This document shows, in pieces, positions 39,294 to 48,416 of a DNA stretch of 64,000 nucleotides. The stretch is from Streptococcus suis (GTDB taxonomy: Bacteria > Bacillota > Bacilli > Lactobacillales > Streptococcaceae). Location: contig JAKTNI010000001.1 in NCBI GenBank assembly GCA_029593505.1, positions 248,001 through 312,000 of the forward strand, given 5' to 3'. Within the stretch, counting starts at the first letter, position 1, and every line of letters starts with the position of its first letter. The position numbers and the translations under genes were made by a program. The notes under the pieces are model-generated. The model ran no database searches. It saw nothing but the letters and a program-made list of their open reading frames with translations, and was not told the DNA's origin.

Positions 39294-40108
39294 ATGAATA
39301 AACAAATGCAATATCGTAAGCAGATTGAAACAATCGAAGAACAATTGACAAAAGAAAACAAAGAATACATGGGGTGTGTGAATGGCTATATGATGGTTGC
39401 TTCTATCTTTCATAGAAAAGAAGAGGAGGTGACGGCTCAACTGTTATCCATCTATCAAGATGTCTTTGATGCTCAAAAAGCTGGTCAATCAGCAGAGGAT
39501 TTTCTTGGAAAAGACAGTAAGCAAATGGCAGATGAACTCTTGTCGTATTTACCAGCCATTGGTTTTTCAGAAGTGACTTATTTGAGTCTTTTGATGCTTA
39601 GTATTTTTACAGGTATCCAACTACTCACCGAATTTTCTAGTACTGGCAGTATTTCGGTTAACTGGATTTCTTTGCTATGTGACGTGATTCTTAGTCTGCT
39701 ATTGCCAGTAGGAGCTTTACTCATTATTCGGAGCTTGATTTACCAGACGAGTAAAGTTAAGATATGGGTTACATACATTAGTTTTCCAATGATTTTTTAA
39801 TAATAGCAGGTCTTCGTTTTTGGCTAGTTCCTAAAGAACCTCATCTGATGTTGACTGGTTGGGGAGTGGCGATATTGCTAAGTCTATTTAGCTTAGTGTT
39901 GTTATATTTCCGAAAGGAAAAGTTAGTTCGCTACATACTTTTACCAACTTATATTCTTATGATTGCAAGTGGTGTTTTGCATGTACATATGAAACAAAAC
40001 GAACTAACGGTTCCTAATTGGCTTTCTATTGTTCTAATGATTATACCATTCTTTGTTTTTTGGATTGGCTCCATAATTTTGTTATTTAAAAAGGAAAGAG
40101 CAAGATAG
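39294..40108 (+). pseudogene. PadR-linked membrane protein, split by a frameshift
   Basis: The first frame encodes 168 residues (39294-39800): a soluble helical domain (QYRKQIETIEEQLTKENKEYM...AEDFLGKDSKQMADELLSYLP) and two membrane helices, stopping at TAA in the middle of a third. The sequence resumes in another frame as LIIAGLRFWLVPKEPHLML and runs to 40108 with further helices. The break falls in a run of six T residues at 39793-39798, and adding one T restores a single protein of about 271 residues. It resembles DUF1129/HAAS-type proteins that accompany PadR regulators. AAAGGAG precedes the ATG. It could be a true mutation, a phase-variable tract or a sequencing error. Confidence 0.82.
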
Positions 40109-40207
40109 TAAACTAATTTTTTGATATAATATAGTTTATTGAGAATAGGATTATTTGAAAAAATATTAGTAATGTGATATTGAAATAATATATAAAGTGA
40201 GAATAGT

Positions 40208-41254
40208 ATGACAGAAAAATTATCGTTTGCTTCTGATTATATGGAAGGAGCACATCCGCTTATTTTGGATAAATTGGTCGAAACCAATATGGAGCAAACC
40301 GTTGGGTATGGTTTGGATTCATATAGTCAGTCAGCAAAAGAAAAAATTCGTCAAGCTTGTCAAAGTCCACAGGCGGAAGTTAAATTTTTAGTGGGTGGTA
40401 CTCAGACAAATGCAACTGTTATAAATGGCTTGTTACGTAGTTATCAAGGAGTTATTGCAGCAGATAGTGGGCATATTGCTACGCATGAATCGGGTGCGAT
40501 TGAATTTGGTGGCAATAAAGTATTGACTTTACCAGCTCAGATGGGAAAAATTTCAGCAGAACAGGTAAAGCAGTATCTTATTGACTTCTATAACGATGCT
40601 GCGCATCAACATATGGTCCAGCCGGGAATGGTGTATATTTCCCAACCGACAGAGTTTGGCACCTTGTATCATTTGGAGGAAATAGAAGCTCTCTCGGACG
40701 TATGTAGAGCATACCAATTGCCGTTGTTTTTAGACGGAGCTCGATTAGCTTATGCATTAGCTAGTGAAGAAAATGATGTGACTTTACCAGATATTGCAAA
40801 GTTGTGTGATGTATTTTATATTGGTGGTACCAAATGTGGAGCATTTTTTGGAGAGGCAGTAGTTCTTCCAAATCCAAGCTTAATTCCTAATTTTTTCACG
40901 ATTATCAAACAACATGGTGGTCTTTTAGCTAAAGGAAGACTATTGGGTATCCAATTTGACACTTTATTCACAGATAAACTGTATGAGACAATTGGTAAGC
41001 AGGCAGTAGAAGCAGCTATGAAAATGCAGGCAGCATTAAAACAACAAGGGTATCGTCTATTGTTTGAAGCTGTAGCTAATCAAGTATTTGTTATTCTTTC
41101 TCAGGAAGAATTGGAGAGGTTCTCACAGAAAGTTGAGTTTGCTTTGTGGGAGAAATATGATGACCACCATACTATCGTTCGTCTAACGACAAATTGGGCG
41201 ACACAGATGTCTACTGTGGATGAATTTATAGATTTTATTTCAAGAGAAGATTAA
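40208..41254 (+). CDS. Low-specificity L-threonine aldolase / beta-eliminating lyase family protein
   Basis: The 348-residue PLP enzyme has the fold-type I layout: FLVGGTQTNATVINGLL binds cofactor phosphate, LFLDGARLAYAL gives the PLP-pairing Asp, and IGGTKCGAFFGE carries the Schiff-base lysine near residue 200. It should cleave threonine or allo-threonine to glycine and acetaldehyde, although related lyases act on other beta-hydroxy or aromatic amino acids. GTGAGAATAGT precedes the ATG, so its ribosome binding site is weak. A TGA TATAAT lies at 40122-40130. Confidence 0.87.
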   Translation: MTEKLSFASDYMEGAHPLILDKLVETNMEQTVGYGLDSYSQSAKEKIRQACQSPQAEVKFLVGGTQTNATVINGLLRSYQGVIAADSGHIATHESGAIEFGGNKVLTLPAQMGKISAEQVKQYLIDFYNDAAHQHMVQPGMVYISQPTEFGTLYHLEEIEALSDVCRAYQLPLFLDGARLAYALASEENDVTLPDIAKLCDVFYIGGTKCGAFFGEAVVLPNPSLIPNFFTIIKQHGGLLAKGRLLGIQFDTLFTDKLYETIGKQAVEAAMKMQAALKQQGYRLLFEAVANQVFVILSQEELERFSQKVEFALWEKYDDHHTIVRLTTNWATQMSTVDEFIDFISRED

Positions 41255-41255
41255 A

Positions 41256-41305
41256 AAACGAATAGTTTGTCACACTCTCAATTAGAGTAGGCAAACTATT
41301 CGTTT
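41256..41305. terminator. Bidirectional terminator between the aldolase gene and pepQ
   Basis: AAACGAATAGTTTG and CAAACTATTCGTTT are perfectly complementary and enclose a second hairpin, ACTCT/AGAGT. Confidence 0.88.
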
Positions 41306-41355
41306 ATATTATATTTGTATGGTAAGGAGTGAGGTGCTGTATTTGCAGAGAAACA

Positions 41356-42441
41356 TTAGCCCTCGAAATAGAGTAGCTCTTTTGGAGTTTTTGTGAAGAC
41401 TTCAAAGCCATTTTTGGTCACATAACCACAGTCTTCAATACGAACTCCTACTTTTCCAGGAATATAAATACCGGGTTCGACAGAAAAGCACATTCCTTCT
41501 TCAATAATCAGGTCATTTCCCTCCATGATAGATGGAAATTCATGAACACTCATACCTAATCCATGTCCCAAACGATGATTGAAGTACTCTCCATATCCTG
41601 CTTGTTCAATAACAGATCGAGCTGCTCGGTCGATATCCTCAGCTTTTACTCCTGGTTTAATCATACGAAGAGCCGCCATATGTGCTTCCAGAGTTAAGTT
41701 GTAGATGTCCTTTTTAAATTGATCTGGTTTTCCGATAGCAACGGTACGTGTCATATCTGAAGTATAACCTAGGGTCTCGACACCTAGATCGAACAAGAGC
41801 AAGGCATTGTTTTCAATTTTGTTGGTACTAGGAATACCGTGTGGATTAGCTGCATTATTTCCTGTCAATACCATTGTATCAAAGCTCATTCTAGAAATGC
41901 CTTGTTTTTTCATTTCAAATTCAATCTGTGCAATAATATCTGTTTCAGTAACACTAAGTGAAATAGCATTAAAACCAACTTGCATTGCTTTATCTGCAAA
42001 CTCACCAGCAATCAGCATTTTCTCGATTTCGTCTTGAGATTTAATCATTTTCATAGTATTGATCAATGGAGTAATATCTAAAAATGATTGATGAAAGATA
42101 GATTGTAGTCCGTGATAACGAGTAAGATTTAAGTTGTCAAACTCAGCTCCAATTGCTGTAAACGTTTTTTGTGGTAGATGCTGTTTAATAACCTGCCAAG
42201 GATTTTCAGCATCCATATAGCCTGCGACTGAAAAGTTAACGGTTTGACGAGCACGTTCCATATCAAGAGCTGGTAGAAAAAGTAGAGACTCGTGATCAGG
42301 CATGACAAACAGCATCATGTGACGCTCATGCGGATCGTTATGATAACCAGTTAAATAGTAAATACTAGATGGATCTGAAAAAATGGCTAAATCTATCTTA
42401 TGTTTTTCGAGATAGGATTTGACATGGGTTAATTTTGACAT
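41356..42441 (-). CDS. pepQ: Xaa-Pro dipeptidase (M24 family)
   Basis: The 361-residue metallopeptidase splits proline dipeptides in the cytoplasm. An N-terminal creatinase-like domain (HKIDLAIFSDPSSIYYLTGYHND) precedes the pita-bread catalytic domain with metal ligands in LLLFDLGVETLGYTSDMTRT (two Asp), HRLGHGLGMSVHE (His), CFSVEPGIY (Glu) and VRIEDCGYV (Glu). The start at 42441 has AAAGG upstream on the minus strand; a longer frame to 42510 lies in the promoter region. It is divergent from ccpA, a conserved arrangement in streptococci and lactococci. Confidence 0.95.
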   Translation of the reverse strand: MSKLTHVKSYLEKHKIDLAIFSDPSSIYYLTGYHNDPHERHMMLFVMPDHESLLFLPALDMERARQTVNFSVAGYMDAENPWQVIKQHLPQKTFTAIGAEFDNLNLTRYHGLQSIFHQSFLDITPLINTMKMIKSQDEIEKMLIAGEFADKAMQVGFNAISLSVTETDIIAQIEFEMKKQGISRMSFDTMVLTGNNAANPHGIPSTNKIENNALLLFDLGVETLGYTSDMTRTVAIGKPDQFKKDIYNLTLEAHMAALRMIKPGVKAEDIDRAARSVIEQAGYGEYFNHRLGHGLGMSVHEFPSIMEGNDLIIEEGMCFSVEPGIYIPGKVGVRIEDCGYVTKNGFEVFTKTPKELLYFEG

Positions 42442-42558
42442 GGTAGAAGCCTTTCTATAGGTTGTAAAATATGTGTCTATAAAATAAAGAATGATAACTA
42501 ATTGTTTCAAAAAATGAGAAAAATTGCAAGTATTCGTTAAAAAATATTAGTTTTCTCT

Positions 42559-42572
42559 TGAAAGTGGTTTCA
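42559..42572. promoter_or_regulatory. Candidate cre site between pepQ and ccpA
   Basis: TGAAAGTGGTTTCA has palindromic ends and matches the TGWAARCGYTWNCA consensus at 12 of 14 positions. It is well placed for CcpA autoregulation. Confidence 0.5.
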
Positions 42573-42646
42573 AAAAGTGATAGACTACTAGTGAGTGAAA
42601 GCGTAATTTTCATAAATAAAACTAGAAAAAGGAGAGTAGATAAAGT

Positions 42647-43651
42647 ATGTTGAACACTGACGATACGGTGACGATTTATGATGTTGCCCGCGAAGCTGGT
42701 GTATCCATGGCGACAGTGTCGCGTGTGGTAAATGGAAATAAAAATGTAAAAGAGAGTACTCGTAAAAAAGTATTAGAAGTGATTGATCGCTTAGACTATC
42801 GTCCAAATGCTGTGGCGCGTGGTTTAGCGAGCAAGAAAACAACAACTGTAGGTGTTGTCATTCCAAATATTGCAAATGCTTATTTTGCAACGTTGGCAAA
42901 AGGAATTGATGATATTGCAGATATGTACAAATATAATATTGTCCTTACAAATAGCGATGAAAATGACGAAAAAGAAATCAATGTTGTCAATACCTTGTTT
43001 TCTAAACAAGTAGACGGTATCATTTTCATGGGTTATCATCTAACAGATAAAATCCGTGCAGAATTTTCTCGTTCACGTACGCCAATTGTTTTGGCAGGTA
43101 CAGTAGACCTAGAACATCAATTGCCTAGTGTCAATATTGATTATGCGGCTGCCAGTGTAGATGCAATCAATCTTTTGGCAAAAAACAATAAGAAGATTGC
43201 TTTTGTATCAGGTCCGCTAGTAGATGATATCAATGGTAAAGTTCGTCTTTCAGGCTATAAAAAAGGATTGAAAGAGAATGGTATTGAATTTAATGAAGGT
43301 CTTGTATTTGAATCGAAGTACCGATATGAGGAAGGGTATGCTCTTGCAGAACGTCTTTTAAATACTGGTGCTACTGCAGCCTATGTTGCTGAAGATGAGA
43401 TTGCAGCAGGTCTGTTAAATGGCATTAGTGATAAGGGACTTCGAATACCAGAAGACTTTGAAATCATTACGAGCGATGACTCCCTTGTTACACAATTTAC
43501 TCGTCCAAACTTAACGTCTATCAACCAACCTTTATATGATATTGGTGCCATTGCGATGCGGATGTTGACTAAAATTATGCATAAGGAAGAGTTGGAGAAT
43601 CGTGAAGTGATTTTAAATCACGGCATTAAGATACGTAAATCAACAAAATAA
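42647..43651 (+). CDS. ccpA: Catabolite control protein A
   Basis: The 334-residue LacI-family regulator has an N-terminal HTH and hinge (VTIYDVAREAGVSMATVSRVVNGNKNVKESTRKKV, NAVARGLASKKT) and a periplasmic-binding-like core. With P-Ser-HPr (made by HprK, encoded at 30107) it binds cre sites to repress or activate carbon genes. The divergent pepQ neighbour is diagnostic. cre-like sites precede its own gene and two units of the nearby glycosaminoglycan locus. AAAGGAGAG lies upstream of the ATG. Confidence 0.97.
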   Translation: MLNTDDTVTIYDVAREAGVSMATVSRVVNGNKNVKESTRKKVLEVIDRLDYRPNAVARGLASKKTTTVGVVIPNIANAYFATLAKGIDDIADMYKYNIVLTNSDENDEKEINVVNTLFSKQVDGIIFMGYHLTDKIRAEFSRSRTPIVLAGTVDLEHQLPSVNIDYAAASVDAINLLAKNNKKIAFVSGPLVDDINGKVRLSGYKKGLKENGIEFNEGLVFESKYRYEEGYALAERLLNTGATAAYVAEDEIAAGLLNGISDKGLRIPEDFEIITSDDSLVTQFTRPNLTSINQPLYDIGAIAMRMLTKIMHKEELENREVILNHGIKIRKSTK

Positions 43652-43666
43652 CAATATGAAGAAATA

Positions 43667-43704
43667 AAAAGCTCTAAACCTAGTATAGTGGTTTAGGGCT
43701 TTTT
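43667..43704 (+). terminator. Terminator after ccpA
   Basis: AAAAGCTCTAAACC pairs with GGTTTAGGGCTTTT (one G-U pair) with a nine-base loop and a T-run. Confidence 0.9.
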
Positions 43705-43824
43705 GCTGTGGAATTTGTGGAAAGTGATTGTTAATAATCATTTGTTATTTTTTGTATATTTGCCTATAAAAATAATTTTTGAGAAGTTTATAAAAATTTA
43801 TTTATAAAAAATGCAGCAAAACAA

Positions 43825-43853
43825 TTGACAAAACCGGTTTACTAAATTACAAT
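43825..43853 (+). promoter_or_regulatory. Promoter P1 of the glycosaminoglycan locus with RegR-type operator
   Basis: TTGACA (43825-43830) and TACAAT (43848-43853) are 17 bases apart, and the spacer begins with the palindrome AAACCGGTTT (43831-43840). The same arrangement recurs at 48417-48445. Confidence 0.88.
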
Positions 43854-43891
43854 GGAGTTGTAAAAAAATAAAAAACAAGGAGACAGTAACT

Positions 43892-44710
43892 ATGACACAA
43901 CGATTTTCAATCGATAGTTTCTCACTAAAAGGCAAGATTGCACTGATTACAGGAGCTTCTTACGGTATTGGTTTTGCAATTGCAAGCGCTTACGCCGATG
44001 CAGGAGCAACGATTGTCTTTAATGATATTACCCAAGAATTAGTAGATAAGGGTATTGCTGCGTATAAAGAACTCGGAATTGATGCTCACGGTTACGTCTG
44101 TGATGTAACGGATGAGGATGGCATCAATGCTATGGTTAAACAAATTGAAGAAGAAGTTGGCGTGATTGATATCTTGGTAAACAATGCTGGTATTATCCGT
44201 CGTGTACCAATGACTGAAATGAGTGCAGCAGATTTCCGTAAGGTAATTGATATTGATTTGAATGCACCATTTATCGTTTCAAAAGCAGTTATCCCATCAA
44301 TGATTAAAAAAGGTCATGGTAAAATCATTAACATTTGTTCAATGATGAGTGAACTTGGACGTGAAACTGTTGCGGCTTATGCTGCTGCAAAAGGTGGATT
44401 GAAAATGCTCACTAAAAATATTGCATCAGAGTACGGTGAAGCAAATATTCAGTGTAATGGTATTGGTCCTGGTTATATTGCAACACCTCAAACTGCACCA
44501 CTTCGCGAATTGCAAGCAGACGGTTCACGTCATCCATTTGATCAATTCATTATTGCAAAAACACCTGCAGCTCGTTGGGGTGAAGCAGAAGACTTATCTG
44601 GTCCAGCGGTATTCTTGGCAAGTGATGCAAGTAACTTTGTAAATGGTCATATCTTGTATGTAGATGGTGGTATCTTGGCTTACATTGGTAAGCAACCATC
44701 AGGAGACTAA
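43892..44710 (+). CDS. SDR oxidoreductase, DhuD-type (2-keto-3-deoxygluconate-forming)
   Basis: The 272-residue short-chain dehydrogenase has the TGASYGIG nucleotide motif near residue 20, NNAGI, and the catalytic Ser and YAAAK pair. It is close to gluconate 5-dehydrogenase/KduD enzymes. In the streptococcal hyaluronan pathway the matching enzyme (DhuD) reduces 3-deoxy-D-glycero-2,5-hexodiulosonate to 2-keto-3-deoxy-D-gluconate; its place beside the RpiB-type isomerase and the kinase supports that role. AAGGAG precedes the ATG. It is the first gene of the RegR-controlled operon. Confidence 0.88.
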   Translation: MTQRFSIDSFSLKGKIALITGASYGIGFAIASAYADAGATIVFNDITQELVDKGIAAYKELGIDAHGYVCDVTDEDGINAMVKQIEEEVGVIDILVNNAGIIRRVPMTEMSAADFRKVIDIDLNAPFIVSKAVIPSMIKKGHGKIINICSMMSELGRETVAAYAAAKGGLKMLTKNIASEYGEANIQCNGIGPGYIATPQTAPLRELQADGSRHPFDQFIIAKTPAARWGEAEDLSGPAVFLASDASNFVNGHILYVDGGILAYIGKQPSGD

Positions 44711-44741
44711 TTTCAATAGATAAAAAGGAGACAAACGAAAG

Positions 44742-45383
44742 ATGAAAATTGCTTTAATCAATGAAAATAGTCAAGCAGCTAAAAACAGCATTATCTTTGA
44801 TGCTTTGAAAACGGTAGCTGATGCAAAAGGTTTTGAAGCGTTTAACTATGGTATGTATGGTAAAGAAGGTGAAAGCCAATTGACATACGTACAAAACGGT
44901 TTGCTAGCAGCGATTCTTCTTAACTCTGGTGCTGCTGACTTTGTTGTCACAGGTTGTGGAACTGGTGTTGGGGCTATGCTTGCTTGCAATAGCTTCCCGG
45001 GTGTAGTATGTGGCTTGGCTGCTGACCCATTAGATGCTTATCTTTTCTCTCAAGTAAATGGTGGAAATGCGTTGTCACTTCCATATGCAAAAGGATTTGG
45101 TTGGGGTGGCGAGGTAAATCTTCGTTACATGTTTGAGCGTCTTTTTGAAGAAAAAATGGGTGGTGGTTATCCAAAAGAGCGTGCTATTCCAGAACAACGC
45201 AATGCACGTATCTTGAATGAGATAAAACAAATCACACACACAGATATGTTGACGATTTTGAAAGAGATTGATCAAGATTTCTTGAAAGAAGCGATTGCAG
45301 GTGAACATTTCCAAGAGTACTTCTTTGCAAACTGTCAAAATGATGACATTGCAGCGTACTTACGTACTGTTTTAGAAAAATAA
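44742..45383 (+). CDS. RpiB/LacA/LacB family isomerase, DhuI-type
   Basis: The 213-residue protein has the RpiB-like fold (MKIALINENSQAAKNSIIFDALK, FVVTGCGTGVGAMLACNSFPGVVCGLA, SQVNGGNALSLPYAKGFG). In streptococcal glycosaminoglycan loci this family supplies DhuI, which isomerises the unsaturated uronate product (4-deoxy-L-threo-5-hexosulose uronate) in place of KduI. No classic KduI is present here, consistent with that assignment. AAAAGGAGA precedes the ATG. Confidence 0.87.
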   Translation: MKIALINENSQAAKNSIIFDALKTVADAKGFEAFNYGMYGKEGESQLTYVQNGLLAAILLNSGAADFVVTGCGTGVGAMLACNSFPGVVCGLAADPLDAYLFSQVNGGNALSLPYAKGFGWGGEVNLRYMFERLFEEKMGGGYPKERAIPEQRNARILNEIKQITHTDMLTILKEIDQDFLKEAIAGEHFQEYFFANCQNDDIAAYLRTVLEK

Positions 45384-45402
45384 GTGATGAGGGAGAGTGG
45401 CT

Positions 45403-46404
45403 ATGAAAAAAATACTATTGATTGGAGAGCCACTGATTCGTATCACTCCTACTGAGAAGAATGAGATCGGGAATGCCGTTGAGAATAGAATGTACTTTGG
45501 AGGCTCTGAAATTAACATTGCTTGCAATTTACAAGGTTTTGGTTTGAAAACAAAAGTTCTCACGGCTTTGCCGTCTAACCCTGTAGGTGACCGTTTCTTA
45601 GCATTCTTAGAAGAAAGAGGAATTGATGCCAGTTCTATTCAGCGTTGTGGTGAACGAGTAGGTCTTTATTATATGGAAGATGGCTTTGGTTGTCGTGCAA
45701 CCCAAGTCTACTACGATCGTTCACATACAGCGATTACTCAGTTCGATGGCGAACAAGTAGATATGGATCAACTATTTGGAGATGTCGGTCATCTCCATTT
45801 TAGTGGTATTACCGTTGCTCTAGGTGAAGAGGTACGTTCTTGGCTTAAAACGATTTTGACAGAAGCACAACAACGTTCTATTCCTATCTCATTTGATTTA
45901 AACTGGCGTTCTAAGATGATTGGTTTAGAGGATGCTAAATATCTTTTTTCAGAGTTTGCACGTTATGCAACTTATTGCTTTGGGATTGAACCTATTATGG
46001 CAAGTGAAGATAATCTAGAATTATTTGATCGTAACAACGCAACTTTGGAAGCGCTTCAAGATAGGTTGGAGACTTTGAAGAAAGTTTATGGATTGAAAGC
46101 TATTTTCCATACTTTGAGGGAAACCGATGATTACGGCAATAATGTTTATCATGCGTATGCCCTAACAGATACATTGGTTCGGTCTCAGACCTTAAAAACT
46201 CCTGTTTTACAACGAGTAGGTAGCGGTGACGCTTTTGTAGCCGGTGCTTTGTATCAGTTGTTACAAGGAGCTGAGATGCAAGAAGTGGTTGATTTTGCAG
46301 TAGCGAGTGGAACGTATAAGTGTAGTGTAGAGGGAGATTTTATGACACAGTCTCCTGAGAAAGTTGCCGCACTTCTTAAAGGGAAGGGCGATATTGTACG
46401 ATAA
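45403..46404 (+). CDS. kdgK: 2-keto-3-deoxygluconate kinase (PfkB family)
   Basis: The 333-residue ribokinase-fold enzyme (ILLIGEPLIRITPTEKNEIGNAV, FGGSEINIACNLQGFG, and VGSGDAFVAGALY with the catalytic Asp) phosphorylates KDG to KDPG. ATG 45403 is preferred because GAGGGAG lies upstream; a GTG at 45397 is possible. KDPG aldolase follows after ten bases, and both sit between the uronate isomerase genes and the PTS operon. Confidence 0.92.
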   Translation: MKKILLIGEPLIRITPTEKNEIGNAVENRMYFGGSEINIACNLQGFGLKTKVLTALPSNPVGDRFLAFLEERGIDASSIQRCGERVGLYYMEDGFGCRATQVYYDRSHTAITQFDGEQVDMDQLFGDVGHLHFSGITVALGEEVRSWLKTILTEAQQRSIPISFDLNWRSKMIGLEDAKYLFSEFARYATYCFGIEPIMASEDNLELFDRNNATLEALQDRLETLKKVYGLKAIFHTLRETDDYGNNVYHAYALTDTLVRSQTLKTPVLQRVGSGDAFVAGALYQLLQGAEMQEVVDFAVASGTYKCSVEGDFMTQSPEKVAALLKGKGDIVR

Positions 46405-46414
46405 AGGAGAAAGC

Positions 46415-47044
46415 ATGAGTCGTTCAGATGTTATTCGTCAATTAAAAGAACAAGGTTTAGTTGTTGTTGTTCGTGGAGAAGATAAAACAGAAGGTTTAAA
46501 AGCCTCTATTGCTTGTATAGAAGGCGGTATTACAGCAGTTGAAGTTGCGTTTACGAATCCAGAAGCAGGACAAATCATTAAAGAATTATCTAAAGATTAT
46601 AAAGATGATGAGACTGTTTTGATTGGTGCAGGAACGGTATTAGATCCATATACTGCTCGTCAAGCAATTTTAGAAGGTGCACGTTATGTTGTATCACCGT
46701 CATTTAATGAGGAAGTAGCGAAAGTATGTAATCTTTACACAATTCCGTATATTCCGGGATGCATGACACTGACTGAAATTACAAGAGCGTTGGAAGCTGG
46801 TTGTGAGATGATTAAATTGTTCCCTGGTAGTGTATTCGAACCAAGCTATCTCTCAGCTATTAAAGCACCGATGCCTCAAGTTTCTGTCATGGTTACTGGA
46901 GGAGTCAATTTGACCAATGTTCAAACATGGTTTGGTGCTGGTGCGGATGCTCTTGGTGTTGGTGGTGAGTTTAACAAATTAGCTAGCCAAGGTGATTTTG
47001 ACACAATTCGTGAAAAAGCAAAAGCTTATGTTGCGTTACGTTAA
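46415..47044 (+). CDS. kdgA: KDPG/KHG aldolase
   Basis: The 209-residue class I aldolase splits 2-keto-3-deoxy-6-phosphogluconate into pyruvate and glyceraldehyde-3-phosphate. The Eda fold is recognisable: VVVVRGEDKTEG, AVEVAFTNPEAG (catalytic Glu region), LIGAGTVLDPYTA, and CEMIKLFPGS with the Schiff-base lysine. AAAGGAG precedes the ATG at 46415; an in-frame ATG at 46364 lies inside kdgK and has no such site. It completes the uronate route in this operon. Confidence 0.93.
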   Translation: MSRSDVIRQLKEQGLVVVVRGEDKTEGLKASIACIEGGITAVEVAFTNPEAGQIIKELSKDYKDDETVLIGAGTVLDPYTARQAILEGARYVVSPSFNEEVAKVCNLYTIPYIPGCMTLTEITRALEAGCEMIKLFPGSVFEPSYLSAIKAPMPQVSVMVTGGVNLTNVQTWFGAGADALGVGGEFNKLASQGDFDTIREKAKAYVALR

Positions 47045-47070
47045 TCGGTAAAGAAGATATAGGTGAAAAA

Positions 47071-48387
47071 ATGAATCAACTGAAAGATATTGTTCGTTTA
47101 CAAAAAGAAGGAAAAGCTGTAGGTATTTACTCAGCATGTACAGCCAGTGAGTTGGTTATTGAAGCAACTTTAGAAAGAGCAAAAGAGACAGATTCTGTTG
47201 TTTTGATTGAGTCAACAGCTAACCAAGTTGACCAATATGGTGGTTATACAGGTATGACGCCACAAGCCTTTAAGGACTTTGTGTTAGGATTGGCTGAAAA
47301 AGTTGGTTTACCTAAGGAACGCATTTTTCTTGGAGGTGACCACCTAGGTCCATTGACTTTTGCTCATTTAGATGAAGAAGCAGCTATGAAAGAAGCTAAG
47401 GTATTGGTAGAAGCTTATGTTAAAGCAGGCTTTACAAAAATTCATTTGGATACATCCATGCGTTTGGCTTCAGATTCAGTTGATGAGCGTCTGTCAGATG
47501 CTACTATAGCGCGTCGTGGAGCAGAGTTGCTAGAAGTATGTGAGAGAGCTTATCAAGAATATATGGTAGAAAATCCAGAAGCGGTACGTCCAGTTTATAT
47601 TATTGGTAGTGAAGTACCCATTCCAGGTGGAGCACAAGCAGCTAGCAGTCAGATTGAAATTACAAAAGTAGAAGACTTTGAAGCGACTAAACAGGCGTTT
47701 TATGATGCCTTTGAAGCAAAAGGTTTGGCTCACTTATGGGAAGATGTGATTGGTATTGTTGTGCAACCGGGTCTGGAAGAGAATGGTTCAGGGTGTGTAG
47801 ATTACAAACGTGAATTGGCTGCGGAATTGTCTAAAGCGATTGCCAAAGACCCTACACTAGTTTTTGAAGGACATTCTACAGATTATCAATGTCGTGCACA
47901 GTTACGGGAGTTGATTGAAGATGGAATTGGTATTCTAAAAGTTGGTCCAGGCTTGACTTATGCATTTAGAGAAGCTTTATTTGCTTTGGCATACATGGAA
48001 AGAGAGCAATTGGACGGTACAGATCTTACTTCTTCAAACTTTATTCAAGTAGTAGAAGATGCTATGTTAGAAAATCCAAAATATTGGAACAAACATTATC
48101 ATGGTACAGAAGCAGAACAGGCTTATCAGCGTAAGTTTAGTTTTTCAGATCGTTCACGTTACTATTTCCAAACAGAAGCAGTGGTGAAGGCGTTAGATAC
48201 CCTATTCTCTAATTTACGACAAGTAGGAATTGCACCGGGAGTTTTATCACAATTTATGCCGATCGAATACTGGAAAGTGCGTTCAGGAGAGCTAACAGCC
48301 GATCCAGTTGAGTTGGTGAAAGCACATGTGAAGCTAGTTATTGATGATTATTTATTTGCAACAAATCAGTTAGAACTAGGAAAATAA
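47071..48387 (+). CDS. D-tagatose-bisphosphate aldolase class II non-catalytic subunit-like (GatZ/KbaZ/AgaZ family)
   Basis: The 438-residue protein matches the GatZ/KbaZ family throughout (GKAVGIYSACTASELVIEATLERA, VLIESTANQVDQYGGYTGMTP, GGDHLGPLTF, YIIGSEVPIPGGAQA, LKVGPGLTYAFREALFAL). Family members stabilise or assist the catalytic GatY/KbaY aldolase in galactitol and N-acetylgalactosamine catabolism, and some have been proposed as tagatose-6-phosphate kinases. No catalytic partner is in this window. Its place in this operon suggests handling of the GalNAc half of chondroitin disaccharides (inference). Confidence 0.85.
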   Translation: MNQLKDIVRLQKEGKAVGIYSACTASELVIEATLERAKETDSVVLIESTANQVDQYGGYTGMTPQAFKDFVLGLAEKVGLPKERIFLGGDHLGPLTFAHLDEEAAMKEAKVLVEAYVKAGFTKIHLDTSMRLASDSVDERLSDATIARRGAELLEVCERAYQEYMVENPEAVRPVYIIGSEVPIPGGAQAASSQIEITKVEDFEATKQAFYDAFEAKGLAHLWEDVIGIVVQPGLEENGSGCVDYKRELAAELSKAIAKDPTLVFEGHSTDYQCRAQLRELIEDGIGILKVGPGLTYAFREALFALAYMEREQLDGTDLTSSNFIQVVEDAMLENPKYWNKHYHGTEAEQAYQRKFSFSDRSRYYFQTEAVVKALDTLFSNLRQVGIAPGVLSQFMPIEYWKVRSGELTADPVELVKAHVKLVIDDYLFATNQLELGK

Positions 48388-48399
48388 AAAACGCTTACA
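48386..48399 (-). promoter_or_regulatory. Candidate cre site before the PTS operon
   Basis: On the minus strand TGTAAGCGTTTTTT matches the cre consensus core TGWAARCGYTWN exactly, ending in TT rather than CA. It lies just upstream of the P2 promoter and overlaps the previous stop codon. Confidence 0.6.
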
Positions 48400-48416
48400 T
48401 TTTTTTGAGAAATCTA

